NCBI RefSeq assembly: GCF_019263585.2 | Contig: NZ_JADQDF010000001.1 | Coordinates: 5,342,501-5,406,500, forward strand | Length of the DNA stretch: 64,000 nucleotides | Reading direction: 5' to 3' | DNA from: Pseudonocardia oceani | Lineage (GTDB): Bacteria > Actinomycetota > Actinomycetes > Mycobacteriales > Pseudonocardiaceae | Shown: positions 16,165-24,146 of the stretch, piece after piece | How positions within the stretch are numbered: the first letter of the stretch is position 1 | Layout: every line of letters starts with the position of its first letter | Made by a program: the position numbers and the translations under genes | The notes under the pieces: generated by a model | What the model was told of the DNA's origin: nothing | Databases searched by the model: none | What the model saw: the letters and a program-made list of their open reading frames with translations, nothing else

Positions 16165-17520
16165 TTACAGCAGGGTCAGGTCGATTTCCACGAAGGCGCT
16201 CGGCTGGAGCACTCCGAAGGCTGCACGCATCTCTGCCAGGATGGCCACGAGGTTTCTCACGAAGAAGTCCGCGTGACTGTCCGTAGTCGTGATGGTGCTC
16301 TGCTGGCGGTCCCACAGCACTGCCTTGGTGAAATCGCCGACGTAGGCGGTGCCCGCGGCGACGGCCTCGGACTCGACGACCGGCAGGCCCCACAGCGTGG
16401 TGGCGCCGCCCGCGGCGGCCGGGCCGCCGAACATGAACGCACCGGTGGCGCCGTCCTCACGGATGAGGTCGATCGTCTCCAGGTCCGCCGGGTTGATGAC
16501 GTAGGCGTTGGGGACCGAGCGGCCGGTGGTCCGGACCTTGGTCTTCGCCATGCGGGTCGTGGTGAGCAGGTCGGTGGTGTAGGCCTGCGCCTGGACACCG
16601 GAGACGTTGCCCAGGCCCTCGAAGTTCTCGCCGGTGCCGTCACCGGCGATCATCTGGTCTTCGAGTTCCTCCTCGAGGCCGTACTCGAGGAACCCGTCGA
16701 TCAGGGTGACCATCTGCGCGGCGTCGGCCAGGGCCCGCTTGGTGACGGGGATCCAGTGCGCGATCGTGCGGACCGGGGTCGTCACCCGTGCCACGGCCAG
16801 GCCGGACTCGGGCTTGTACCCGCCGCCGGCCGCGTTGACCAGCGGGCCGGTGGTGGCGCTCTGCGTCGGCGCCGCCGAGGTCGTGGCCTCCGCGACGGGC
16901 GCGGCGTTGTTGGTGATCGAGGTGACGCGCACGTACTCGATCGAGTCCGACGTGGTCGTGCCGGACGTGACCAGGTCGCGCAGGGTCAGCGGCCGCTGGA
17001 ACGGCTCCGTGCCGACCTGCAGGCCGAGGTCGTCGCCACGGACGAACGCGCCGCCGGAGGTGTCCGAGGCGCCGGTGACCAGCGCCTTCTCGCCCCGCTT
17101 GGGGGCGACGAGCCGCTCGAACCCGACCGGGTTGGCCTGCACGCGGTGCTGCTTGGTGAACTGGCCACCGGGGACCGAGTCCAGCATGGCCTTGTACTCG
17201 GGCGAGCCGACGTAGTGCTGGCCGATGGACTTGCGCCCGCCGGGGACGATCAGGCCGGCGGGGGTACGGCGCTCGCCCGACTTCTCGTTGAGGCCGATGC
17301 CGTCGCCGAGGTCGACGATGGCGGCCTTGATCGCGGCGTCGCCCTTGGCCTTGGCCGCGCGGTTCTTGGCGTCGGAGGCCTTGCCGAGCAGCTCGGTGAG
17401 CTGGGTGCGCTCGTCGTCGGTGTACTCGCGGTCCGCGGCGTCGACGGTGGCGGCGATGGCGCGGGCGGCCTTGAGATGCGTCTGCATCTCCTCGACCGGG
17501 TCGATGGTGGTGCTACTCAT
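16165..17520 (-). CDS. Major capsid protein, HK97 family
   Basis: The 451-residue protein starts MSSTTIDPVEEMQTHLKAAR with AGGAG before the ATG. Residues about 1-130 form a charged helical region like the HK97 delta domain that is cut off during maturation. The capsid fold follows: the E-loop region and N-arm (ALVTGASDTSGGAFVRGDDL), the spine helix and P-domain (ITKRALADA, DGFLEYGLEEELEDQMI), then DGTGENFEGLGN and LWGLPVVESEAVAAGTAYVG, ending FFVRNLVAILAEMRAAFGVL. These are standard phage capsid family (PF05065) segments. The gene is preceded by the prohead protease by 10 bases. Confidence 0.92.
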   Translation of the reverse strand: MSSTTIDPVEEMQTHLKAARAIAATVDAADREYTDDERTQLTELLGKASDAKNRAAKAKGDAAIKAAIVDLGDGIGLNEKSGERRTPAGLIVPGGRKSIGQHYVGSPEYKAMLDSVPGGQFTKQHRVQANPVGFERLVAPKRGEKALVTGASDTSGGAFVRGDDLGLQVGTEPFQRPLTLRDLVTSGTTTSDSIEYVRVTSITNNAAPVAEATTSAAPTQSATTGPLVNAAGGGYKPESGLAVARVTTPVRTIAHWIPVTKRALADAAQMVTLIDGFLEYGLEEELEDQMIAGDGTGENFEGLGNVSGVQAQAYTTDLLTTTRMAKTKVRTTGRSVPNAYVINPADLETIDLIREDGATGAFMFGGPAAAGGATTLWGLPVVESEAVAAGTAYVGDFTKAVLWDRQQSTITTTDSHADFFVRNLVAILAEMRAAFGVLQPSAFVEIDLTLL

Positions 17521-17530
17521 GGTGATCTCC

Positions 17531-18451
17531 TCAGATCGTGTACGAATCGGCCTCGAGCTCGAGCAGCTCCAGGTCGGTGCGCAGACGCTCGGAGGCGGTT
17601 CCGGGCCGGGCGGGCTCGGCACCCTTCGACTCCGCGGCGGCCTCGGGGGCGACCTGGGTGTCGGGGGTGTCGGCGGGCTGGGCTGGCGTGGCCTTCTCGG
17701 CGTTGCTCAGGTCGTTCTTGCTGGTGTCCGGCTCGACGGCGTCGAGCAGGGCCTGCGCAGCCGCGACGAGCTTGCGGATGCGCGCGATGATGGGCTTCGG
17801 GGTGAAGCCGGGAGGGGCTGCCTTGACCTCGACGACGGCGTACTCGGCGTCGAGCTGGTCGAGGGTCTTCGCCAGGCGGTCCAGCGCCTTCGCCTGCAGG
17901 TCGTCGTCGCCACCGGTGGGGTGGCCGACGTTGACGGTCACCGCGGGCTGGTCCGACTTCACGTCGAGGGTGGCGGTGTTCTGGTTGCAGCCGATCGGAG
18001 TGGGGCCGACCTCGTAGACCTTGAGGCGGTGCAGCTCCTTGCGGGCGCCGCTCAGGGCCTTCTCGCCGGGGGGGCGGGCGTCGGTCTCGTCGTACGCGAA
18101 GCTGTACTGACGCACTCGGCGGCCCTTGAGGAGCTTGTAGATCCGCCGGGGGCCGGGCTCGTCCATGTCGATGCGAGCCTTGACCCAGAGGCCGACGCCG
18201 GGGCGCTCCTCTGCTTCTTCCACGACGCCGATGTGGGCGTTCGGGTCGTTGCTCTGGTGCGACCACAGGAACGGCAGCGGGTCGCCCGACGCCTTCCACT
18301 CAGCGAGGGTGTCGGCGAAAGCGCCAGGGATGATCTGGTCGCCGACACTGTCGACGTCGTACGTGGCGACGATGGCCTCGACTACGCCCTCTTCCAGGCC
18401 GTCTTCCGGCCCTGCGGCCTTGACTGTGACCGAGCAAGTCTTGGTCTGCAT
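17531..18451 (-). CDS. Prohead protease, S78 family
   Basis: The 306-residue protein starts MQTKTCSVTVKAAG. Residues about 20-160 are the HK97-type protease domain: EAIVATYDVDSVGDQIIPGA, PFLWSHQSNDPNAHIG (the His of the catalytic pair), and VRQYSFAYDETD followed by KVYEVGPTPIGCNQNT, where the catalytic Ser is in YSFAY. Residues 180-306 are a low-complexity Ala/Pro/Glu-rich scaffold-like tail. The protease cleaves the capsid delta domain in the procapsid. Start chosen at the ATG with AAGGG seven bases upstream. Confidence 0.9.
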   Translation of the reverse strand: MQTKTCSVTVKAAGPEDGLEEGVVEAIVATYDVDSVGDQIIPGAFADTLAEWKASGDPLPFLWSHQSNDPNAHIGVVEEAEERPGVGLWVKARIDMDEPGPRRIYKLLKGRRVRQYSFAYDETDARPPGEKALSGARKELHRLKVYEVGPTPIGCNQNTATLDVKSDQPAVTVNVGHPTGGDDDLQAKALDRLAKTLDQLDAEYAVVEVKAAPPGFTPKPIIARIRKLVAAAQALLDAVEPDTSKNDLSNAEKATPAQPADTPDTQVAPEAAAESKGAEPARPGTASERLRTDLELLELEADSYTI

Positions 18452-18479
18452 CCGCTGTATCCCTTCGTGTGGCTGGCAT

Positions 18480-18515
18480 GCGAAAGGCCCCCGTCGAATC
18501 GACGAGGGCCTTCGC
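18480..18515. terminator. Long GC-rich hairpin between HNH gene and protease
   Basis: GCGAAAGGCCCCCGTCG and CGACGAGGGCCTTCGC form a 15-16 bp stem with one bulge and one mismatch around a 3-nt AAT loop. It lies in the 89-bp gap between the HNH stop (18541) and the protease start (18451). It could terminate or attenuate the HNH transcript. Confidence 0.5.
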
Positions 18516-18540
18516 GCGTCTAGCCACCAGGGGCGACTAG

Positions 18541-19191
18541 TTAGGTATGGGGACTGGCCTTGGGCTGGAACGGCCACCGGCCAGCCTTACCGCTGTTGCA
18601 CGGAGGGCAGGCCGGTCTGAGGTTGGCCAGCATGTTCGGGCCACCGGCCACGATCGGCTTGACGTGGTCGACCGTGCCGGCAGGTGCACCACACATCCAG
18701 CATCGGTTGCCGTAGTAGGCGAGTCGCTGCGCGAGCTGAGCCGCAGTGAACGGCACCTGCTGGACCTTGCGGAACCGGGCGCGCCGGACGGTCGTGGACG
18801 CAGCGCTGACCAGTCGGTAGTACTCGGGCTTCTTAGCCTTCGCCCTGGCGATGATGTCCAGGCAGCGACGCGGGTCGCGGCGGTAGTAGTCCGCCATGTA
18901 GGCGGCATGCCTACCGCGGTTCTCCTGGTAGTAGCGCCGCTTGTTCGCTCGAACCATCTGCGCGTTGCGCTTCGTGTACTGGCGGACGCGCTTGCGGGCT
19001 GGTTCGGGATCAGCGGCGTACTGCGCCTTGCGCTTCGCGCTGATCGCTTCGCGGTTGGCCTGGCCGTGACGGCGGGCGTTCGCGGCGTTGCATGCCTTGC
19101 ACCAGGGGTTCAGGCCGTCTCGACGGTTCTTGTCGCGCCCGAACCGGTCGAGCGGCATGGTCTCGGCGCACTTGGGGCAAGTCTTGTTCAC
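18541..19191 (-). CDS. HNH endonuclease coupled to an XRE regulator
   Basis: The 216-residue protein starts at GTG (VNKTCPKCAETMPLDRFGRD), overlapping the stop of the XRE gene by four bases (GTGA). It has an N-terminal zinc ribbon (CPKCAE...WCKACN), a long Arg/Lys/Tyr-rich helical linker (about 40-135) and a C-terminal HNH core RCWMCGAPAGTVDHVKPI, MLANLRPACPPCN. It is paralogous to the gene at 15557-16150. The pair sits between portal and protease, so this is an insertion in the otherwise standard HK97 head order. Confidence 0.85.
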   Translation of the reverse strand: MNKTCPKCAETMPLDRFGRDKNRRDGLNPWCKACNAANARRHGQANREAISAKRKAQYAADPEPARKRVRQYTKRNAQMVRANKRRYYQENRGRHAAYMADYYRRDPRRCLDIIARAKAKKPEYYRLVSAASTTVRRARFRKVQQVPFTAAQLAQRLAYYGNRCWMCGAPAGTVDHVKPIVAGGPNMLANLRPACPPCNSGKAGRWPFQPKASPHT

Positions 19192-19514
19192 TTCTCATCG
19201 CTCACGTCAGCCAGTGCTTGGTCGAGACGACGCAGCTCAGTGCGGAGGAGTTGCACCTGCGCGCGCAGGCCTCGACCAAGGCCGGATGATGCGCCCGAGG
19301 GGAAGTCTTCGACGAGGTCAGAAACTGTCACGTTGAGGACCGTCGCCATCTCTACCAGCTCGGCTACGCCGAACGCGCGCTGACCCTTCTCTGCGCTCGA
19401 TACGGCCTGTCGCGACCAGTTGCCAGGGAGTAGTTGGCCAAGCTGCGCCTGCGTCAGACCTGCGGAATCACGCAACGCTCGGATTCGAGCGCCGACCTTC
19501 TTCTCGATATGCAT
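19188..19514 (-). CDS. XRE-family HTH regulator inside the head operon
   Basis: The 108-residue protein starts MHIEKKVGARIRALRDSAGL. The helix-turn-helix lies at residues about 20-65: LTQAQLGQLLPGNWSRQAVSSAEKG, with GVAELVEMATVLNVTVSDLV completing the Cro/C1-type domain. A C-terminal helix (LRAQVQLLRTELRRLDQALA) may dimerise. It has its own promoter with an operator-like palindrome upstream and is coupled to the HNH gene behind it. The arrangement recalls C proteins that control restriction endonuclease genes; that parallel is inference. Confidence 0.85.
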   Translation of the reverse strand: MHIEKKVGARIRALRDSAGLTQAQLGQLLPGNWSRQAVSSAEKGQRAFGVAELVEMATVLNVTVSDLVEDFPSGASSGLGRGLRAQVQLLRTELRRLDQALADVSDEK

Positions 19515-19519
19515 AACCT

Positions 19520-19549
19520 AGTATGACATGTAACGCTACAGCGTGACAA
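19520..19549 (-). promoter_or_regulatory. Promoter with operator for the XRE-HNH cassette
   Basis: On the minus strand, TTGTCA (19544-19549) and CATACT (19520-19525) are separated by 18 bases. Between them lies TGTAgcgtTACA (19529-19540), an inverted repeat well placed for repression. The ATG begins five bases after the -10 box, so the transcript is probably leaderless. Autoregulation by the XRE protein is inference. Confidence 0.6.
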
Positions 19550-19565
19550 AGCCGCGCGGCGTGGG

Positions 19566-20816
19566 TCAGCCCTCGACGGCTCGCAACGCGCGTGCGCTGC
19601 CGGCTTCGATCGGGGGCGGTGCGGAATCGGTCGGCGAGGCCTGCCCGCCCGCGGTGACGTTCAGCGGGGTGACGAGCTCGTCGCCGCCGTCGACCTGGGG
19701 CAGGTTCACCCGGGCGCGAGCCTCGTTGCGGGTCATCCACGGCGACCCGACCGCGGTCTGTAGCTGCGCAGCCTGCTCCTCGAAGCTGCCGCGCAGCTTC
19801 TCCGACAGGTTGAACTCGATGTAGAGATCGTCGGAGTCGGGGAAGTCGGGCATCAGCTGCAGCGCCAGCTCCTGCTGGATCATCTGCAGATACGGCCCGA
19901 GGCAGTCCTGATACAGCATCTTGTGCTGCTCGACGATGTTGGAGTAGGTGGCGTGGTCGAGGATCCCGACCAGCGGCAGCGGCACGTGGTAGGCCGCGGT
20001 CACTTCCTCGCGGGTCAGCTTCCGCGACTCGATGTACTGCGCGTCGCGCGGTGAGGTAGCGGCCGGGACATAGGTCATGCCGTCCTCGAGGATCGGCGTC
20101 CCACCCGGCCGGGACCCGTCGCCGGAGTACTGGGCCTGCCACTGCGAGCGGAACCGTTCCTTGGCTGGTGAGGTCCACGACGGCGCGTCGGCGGGACGCT
20201 GCAGGTACCCGGAGATGCGGGCGCCGTTGCGCCACAACTGCTCGCGGTACAGCGTCGCCTGGTGCTCCTCGGACAGGAGGTTGCGCAGCGTCTCCATCGG
20301 CGACATCCCCCAGCGGGCGTCGACGGGGGAGTAGCCGCGGAAGTGGATGATGTCCTCGGGCTTGAACGACTGCTTGCCCAGCAGGTAGCCGGTCGGGACA
20401 AACGGGTTGGTGCCCGTCGGCGTGACCCGCGCCGGGTCCAGGCGCAGCAGCGCCATCGGCTGCTCGGGCAGCTTCACCTTGAGCAGGATCGCGTTGTCGT
20501 AGATCGCGAGGTCGGACACGAGCGCCTCGGTGAACCGGTACGGGGTGGTGTACGGGTTCGGCTGGGCCAGCAGCTGCGCGAGCGGGTGGTCGGTGACGCG
20601 CTCGCGGTCGAGATCCGACACCCGCCGGTAGGTGTGCAGGCCGAGCTGGGCGACATTGCGGGCCAGGAACGACACGACCGTGCGGATGTGCGGCTGGGTC
20701 TTCCACAGATCCTGGTACGCCACCGTCGCGGTGTCGGTCAGCCGCAGCGACGTCGACACCGCACCAGTGGGCTTGTAGGCGTCGTTGACGCGGCCACCCG
20801 AGATCGCGAACGCCAT
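19566..20816 (-). CDS. Portal protein, HK97 family
   Basis: The 416-residue protein starts MAFAISGGRVNDAYKPTGAV. Family segments include FLARNVAQLGLHTYRR, HPLAQLLAQPNPYTTPYRF, NAILLKVKLPEQPMALLRLDP, IIHFRGYSPVDARWGMSPME and REEVTAAYHVPLPLVGILD, all characteristic of phage portal family PF04860. The C-terminal stretch WMTRNEARARVNLPQVDGGD is the usual tail. It should form the dodecameric ring at the packaging vertex. The ATG overlaps the stop of the small membrane protein (TGATG). Confidence 0.93.
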   Translation of the reverse strand: MAFAISGGRVNDAYKPTGAVSTSLRLTDTATVAYQDLWKTQPHIRTVVSFLARNVAQLGLHTYRRVSDLDRERVTDHPLAQLLAQPNPYTTPYRFTEALVSDLAIYDNAILLKVKLPEQPMALLRLDPARVTPTGTNPFVPTGYLLGKQSFKPEDIIHFRGYSPVDARWGMSPMETLRNLLSEEHQATLYREQLWRNGARISGYLQRPADAPSWTSPAKERFRSQWQAQYSGDGSRPGGTPILEDGMTYVPAATSPRDAQYIESRKLTREEVTAAYHVPLPLVGILDHATYSNIVEQHKMLYQDCLGPYLQMIQQELALQLMPDFPDSDDLYIEFNLSEKLRGSFEEQAAQLQTAVGSPWMTRNEARARVNLPQVDGGDELVTPLNVTAGGQASPTDSAPPPIEAGSARALRAVEG

Positions 20817-21097
20817 CAGATGACCACCTGAACGTATTCGACCTGGGCCCGATCGAGCACCACGTCACCGTCGACGACGACCGCCTGCGCGCCGGGCTCG
20901 AGGAGTTCCGCGGACTTGAGAACCAGCTGCCGGCCGCGGCGGGCCCACAGCAGGCCGGTGAACGCCCGACCCGAGGACAGCGACACCAGAACCTGGCGGC
21001 GCACCATCAGCCGGCGGGCCCACAGCGTGTCGATGGCGTGCCACACCACGCCGGCCGCGACGACCAGCACGCCGAGCGAGAGGACGACGAGCTCCAT
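20816..21097 (-). CDS. Small membrane protein between terminase and portal
   Basis: The 93-residue protein starts MELVVLSLGVLVVAAGVVWH with GGAGG seven bases before the ATG. Residues 2-22 form one transmembrane helix; the remainder (RRQVLVSLSSGRAFTGLLWARRGRQLVLKSAEL...GDVVLDRAQVEYVQVV) looks like a compact LSm/RNA-binding-like beta domain. Similar small proteins sit between terminase and portal in many actinophages. Function is not known. Confidence 0.65.
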   Translation of the reverse strand: MELVVLSLGVLVVAAGVVWHAIDTLWARRLMVRRQVLVSLSSGRAFTGLLWARRGRQLVLKSAELLEPGAQAVVVDGDVVLDRAQVEYVQVVI

Positions 21098-21108
21098 GTA
21101 CGTCCTCC

Positions 21109-22548
21109 TCACACGACCATCAGGTCGCCATCGTCTTCTTCGTAAGCGGACTGCTTCGGGGAGCCGAACTGGGCGAACCCGTGCCAGGCCAGCGTCGCCG
21201 CGACCAGGGGGCTGATGTCGACCTCGGAGTTGCGGCGGTGCCACGCCCACGCGTCACCGAGCGGACGCTTCTTCGCCCCAGTGAGGGCGGCGTTGAGCGG
21301 AGACTGGTTGAGGTGGCGCAGCGACCCGGCCTCGACGACCGACTCGTACAGCGACCCGCACGCCTGCGCGAGCTCGCGGCCGGTCACCAGCACCGGCTCG
21401 ATCCCGGCGTTCTGCATGCCGTTGATGAACGAACCGGCGGTCGACGCGGGGTCGACCAGCCACGCCGCGGCCTGGTGACGCTGCTGCAGCTCAACCATCC
21501 GGGACAGCACCCAACCGGTGCCCGGGCGCGACTCGACGATCTCGACGTGACCGACCCCGTCGGCGCGCCGGCCGGCCACCGCGATCGCGGCGGCGGTGCG
21601 CTCCGGGGTCGCGTCGATCGCGAACACCTTCGGGCCGACGATGCGCGAGGCCTCGTCGGCGAGCGCCGACCACTTCTTGCCGTCGATGACCATCTGCGTG
21701 GCTGGGTCGAACCACACGCCGAGACGCTCGCGGGCGAACCCCTCGTCGTCCATCGCGTCCCGCTCGGACTCGACGAACTCCTCGGTTATGCGCCGGCCCA
21801 GCGCCGGGTTGGCCTGCGCCCACGCCTCACGGTCGTCCAGCGACGCATCCGAGGGGGCGGACCACTCGAAGAACGCCAGCCGCTTCGACGTGCCCGCCAC
21901 ACCGCGCTCACGGACCCGCCGCAGCTGGTCCGACGACGACATGCCCGCCGAGCTCGTGTACCAGATCTGCGGGTTCGGGCGGGCCGACAGCGTCGGCAGC
22001 AGCGCCGCCATGCCCTCCGACGCCAGGTTGTAGGCCTCGTCGAGGATCACCGTGTCACCGGAGAAGCCACGACCCGACCCGGTCGAGCGGGCCACGAACC
22101 GCAGCCGCGCACCCGACTTGAGCTCGATGCCCTCCTCGCCGTGCGAGGTCCGGACCCGCGCCACGCGCTTCTCCAGCGACGGCGAGTTCTGCACGTGCAT
22201 CAGCACGCGGCGGAACGCCTCCTGCGCGGTCTTGAACTCGTGCGCGCTGTGCAGGATCAGCTGCTCGCCGAACAGGAACAGCCCGGCCAGCTCGCGCGCC
22301 TCAAGCAGTGCGCCCTTGCCGTTCTGCCGGGGCACCAGCGCCGCCACCTCGAACGCGGCCCACCGGCCGTCTGCGCGCTCGCCCAGGGCCTCGGTGAGCA
22401 CGTACTGCTGCCACGGGTCGAGGTGCAGCCCGAACGAGGCGCAGAAGTCGACGGCCTCCTCGCCGGCCGAGGACACGTAGGAGGGGAGGCTGCTAACCCG
22501 TGGACGCTGCGCGCCGACGAGCGGCCCTGCGTGCGTTGAGGTCGTCAA
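21109..22548 (-). CDS. Terminase large subunit
   Basis: The ATPase-nuclease motor packages DNA through the portal. With a TTG start at 22548 (GGAGGG eight bases upstream) it has 479 residues. The variant Walker A PRQNGKGA is at residues 73-80, Walker B is DTVILDEAYNL, and the coupling motif TSSAG follows. The C-terminal RNase H-like nuclease has FAIDATPERTAAAIAV as the first acidic motif, then WLVDPASTAGSF and WAWHRRN. The start overlaps the TerS gene by 56 bases. The start is the weakest part of the call; a GTG 24 codons in is the alternative. Confidence 0.92.
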   Translation of the reverse strand: MTTSTHAGPLVGAQRPRVSSLPSYVSSAGEEAVDFCASFGLHLDPWQQYVLTEALGERADGRWAAFEVAALVPRQNGKGALLEARELAGLFLFGEQLILHSAHEFKTAQEAFRRVLMHVQNSPSLEKRVARVRTSHGEEGIELKSGARLRFVARSTGSGRGFSGDTVILDEAYNLASEGMAALLPTLSARPNPQIWYTSSAGMSSSDQLRRVRERGVAGTSKRLAFFEWSAPSDASLDDREAWAQANPALGRRITEEFVESERDAMDDEGFARERLGVWFDPATQMVIDGKKWSALADEASRIVGPKVFAIDATPERTAAAIAVAGRRADGVGHVEIVESRPGTGWVLSRMVELQQRHQAAAWLVDPASTAGSFINGMQNAGIEPVLVTGRELAQACGSLYESVVEAGSLRHLNQSPLNAALTGAKKRPLGDAWAWHRRNSEVDISPLVAATLAWHGFAQFGSPKQSAYEEDDGDLMVV

Positions 22549-22798
22549 CGGAGTCTCCCTCCGCCTTCGGCGGCGCCATCTCGCGCAGCTCCGACATGCA
22601 GGACATGAGCTGCCCGACGAGCGCGGACTGGAACCGGTAGGTCTCCGGGCCGACATCGATCGACTCCGCCAGCGCACGAGCTGCCAGCGCGGTCGCTGAG
22701 TGCTGCATGCGCTCGGGCAGGTCGGCGAGGTCACGCAGCACGGCGTCGAGCACGGTGGTGGGGACGGCAGGAGCGGGAGGATTGACGCGGCGAGCCAT
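22493..22798 (-). CDS. Terminase small subunit (putative)
   Basis: The 101-residue protein starts MARRVNPPAPAVPTTVLDAV; the ATG overlaps the stop of the HNH gene (TGATG). It is almost entirely helical (LRDLADLPERMQHSATALAARALAES, FQSALVGQLMSCMSELREM) with a basic C-terminus (RRAARRRAAS). Position directly before TerL, and the overlap with it, suggest the DNA-recognition subunit. No family motif is visible, so the assignment relies on context. Confidence 0.65.
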   Translation of the reverse strand: MARRVNPPAPAVPTTVLDAVLRDLADLPERMQHSATALAARALAESIDVGPETYRFQSALVGQLMSCMSELREMAPPKAEGDSVDDLNARRAARRRAASTG

Positions 22799-23424
22799 CA
22801 GTGGCCTTCCCCTTTCCATCGCTGCAGGTACAGGACCGCGTTGATGAGGCGATCCACGTCGTCCGCGAGCAAGCCGATTCCGGTGTTACAGCCCTGGCAC
22901 AGCAATCCACGCAGCGCGCCTGTCGAGTGGCAGTGGTCGATGGCAAGCCGCTTGGGCGCGCCCGACTTCCCCCGGGCGATCTCCGGCTGCTCACAGATGG
23001 CACAGCGACCGCCTTGCGCGATCAGCATTGCCTCGTACTCGCGCTCAGTTACCGCAGGAGGCGGTGGCGACGCTTCCGGACGACACGCATCCGAGCAATA
23101 GACGGGTCGGCGGCCCCTGCGGTAGTAGGACGGCCGCTGCGGCATTGGACCCTTGCAGCGCCTGCACGCCTCGGGGCTTGGGATCACGCTCGGGCTCGCC
23201 TGTCGACATTCTGTGCACCGGACGCGCCAGCGACCCCGCGTTCCTGGCGGCCGCGGCGGCAGCTCTACCCCGCAGCAATCGCACGCAATTGGCCGAGGCT
23301 TAGGCGGCTGCCCTTTTCGACTTCGACATTCGGCAGAACAGTATTTCGGATTGCGCCCTCTCGCTGAGGGTGCTTTGTGGATAGTGGCGCCACACGGACA
23401 TTGAAGTACCGGAGAGGTTTTCAA
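22798..23424 (-). CDS. Endonuclease VII-type HNH nuclease with several zinc ribbons
   Basis: The 208-residue protein uses a TTG start with GGAGG four bases upstream; the frame is open for 15 more codons but without a better start. It has three Cys-rich modules (CPCGATI...YCSAEC, CDCCGVELP...RCTEC, CRRCKGPMP...YCSDAC). The C-terminal domain is of the recombination endonuclease VII type: CAICEQP, LAIDHCHSTGALRGLLCQGCN, GLLADDVDRLINAV. T4 endonuclease VII resolves branched DNA before packaging. Its location right before TerS suggests the same, or a homing role. Confidence 0.85.
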   Translation of the reverse strand: MKTSPVLQCPCGATIHKAPSARGRNPKYCSAECRSRKGQPPKPRPIACDCCGVELPPRPPGTRGRWRVRCTECRQASPSVIPSPEACRRCKGPMPQRPSYYRRGRRPVYCSDACRPEASPPPPAVTEREYEAMLIAQGGRCAICEQPEIARGKSGAPKRLAIDHCHSTGALRGLLCQGCNTGIGLLADDVDRLINAVLYLQRWKGEGH

Positions 23425-23441
23425 CGCCCCTCCAAGAATCT

Positions 23442-23469
23442 TTGCTAAAAACCTTGCATTTGTGGTCAA
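23442..23469 (-). promoter_or_regulatory. Putative late promoter in AT-rich island before the packaging genes
   Basis: On the minus strand TTGACC (23464-23469) and TAGCAA (23442-23447) are 16 bases apart in a clearly AT-richer stretch (about 23,430-23,530). It would drive the endonuclease VII, terminase and head genes. The -10 is poor, so confidence is low. The wider gap 23,425-23,687 holds no gene I can support; it also contains TTTCGGCCCGAAA and a run of GGCGGC units and could include the packaging (cos) site. Confidence 0.35.
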
Positions 23470-23687
23470 AACCCGTCAAAAACGGTCATTTCGGCCCGAA
23501 ACGGGACTCATTTGCCACTTTCAATGCCCCAAACGGCCCAGCCGTGGGGAGGGAAGGCCCGGAGGGGTCGGGGTGACCGTGCCGGCGGCGGCGGCGACGG
23601 CGACGCCCCTACCCCCCTGGCGGGGCTGCGGAGAGGCCATCCGGGCCTGATCGGAGCGGCTCCTGTCAAGGGGCGGAGCCGACCTCG

Positions 23688-24014
23688 TCACCACTGCTGG
23701 GAGGTGCGGAAGTCGCGGGCCGGGCGTTGGCCGGCGGCGAGCTTGGCGCGCAGGGTGTTGGATCGGCCTGCATTGCACCTGTTGTGCGCCAGGTGCAGCA
23801 CGGCGCCGTCGCGGACGAGCTCGGGGCCGCCGAGCATGAGCGGCACCTCGTGGTCGGCGGTCGGCCCCCAGGGGTGGGTGCCGGGCAGGTCGCGGTCGAC
23901 GGGGCGACGGCAGAGCCAGCAGTCGCGCTCGTGGGTGGAGGCGAGGAAGCGGGCGCGGTCGACGCGCCATGCTCGGCCGCCGACTCGGGCTCGGGCGGGC
24001 GAGCCGACCTTCAC
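23688..24014 (-). CDS. Packaging-associated HNH endonuclease
   Basis: The 108-residue protein starts at GTG (VKVGSPARARVGGRAWRVDR). It has the short HNH fold CWLCRRPVD, TADHEVPLMLGGPEL and LAHNRCNAGR. Such small HNH proteins beside the terminase genes of HK97-type phages act together with the terminase to cut cos DNA. The start overlaps the stop of the 38-residue gene upstream (GTGA). The gap to the endonuclease VII gene is 263 bp. Confidence 0.85.
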   Translation of the reverse strand: MKVGSPARARVGGRAWRVDRARFLASTHERDCWLCRRPVDRDLPGTHPWGPTADHEVPLMLGGPELVRDGAVLHLAHNRCNAGRSNTLRAKLAAGQRPARDFRTSQQW

Positions 24015-24127
24015 TGGACCGGCGACCTGAGCGGGGGCAGCGACCGCAGTGGGACGGAGGCGTGGCCGGTGACGAACTCATGCGCGATGTAGTGGCTGGC
24101 CTGAGTGTCATCGCGGGGAGCGGTCAC
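24011..24127 (-). CDS. Very small gene coupled to the packaging HNH
   Basis: The 38-residue product starts at GTG (VTAPRDDTQASHYIAHEFVT) with GGAGGAG ten bases upstream. Its stop overlaps the HNH start (GTGA), and it begins 19 bases after the lipoprotein stop. It has no recognisable domain. It may be a real small protein or mainly a coupling device for HNH translation. Confidence 0.4.
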   Translation of the reverse strand: MTAPRDDTQASHYIAHEFVTGHASVPLRSLPPLRSPVQ

Positions 24128-24146
24128 CGGAGTCGCGCTCCTCCCG

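Noticed and set aside
21181..22539. Long plus-strand frame opposite the large terminase
   Set aside because: Arg-rich shadow of TerL with no recognisable domain.
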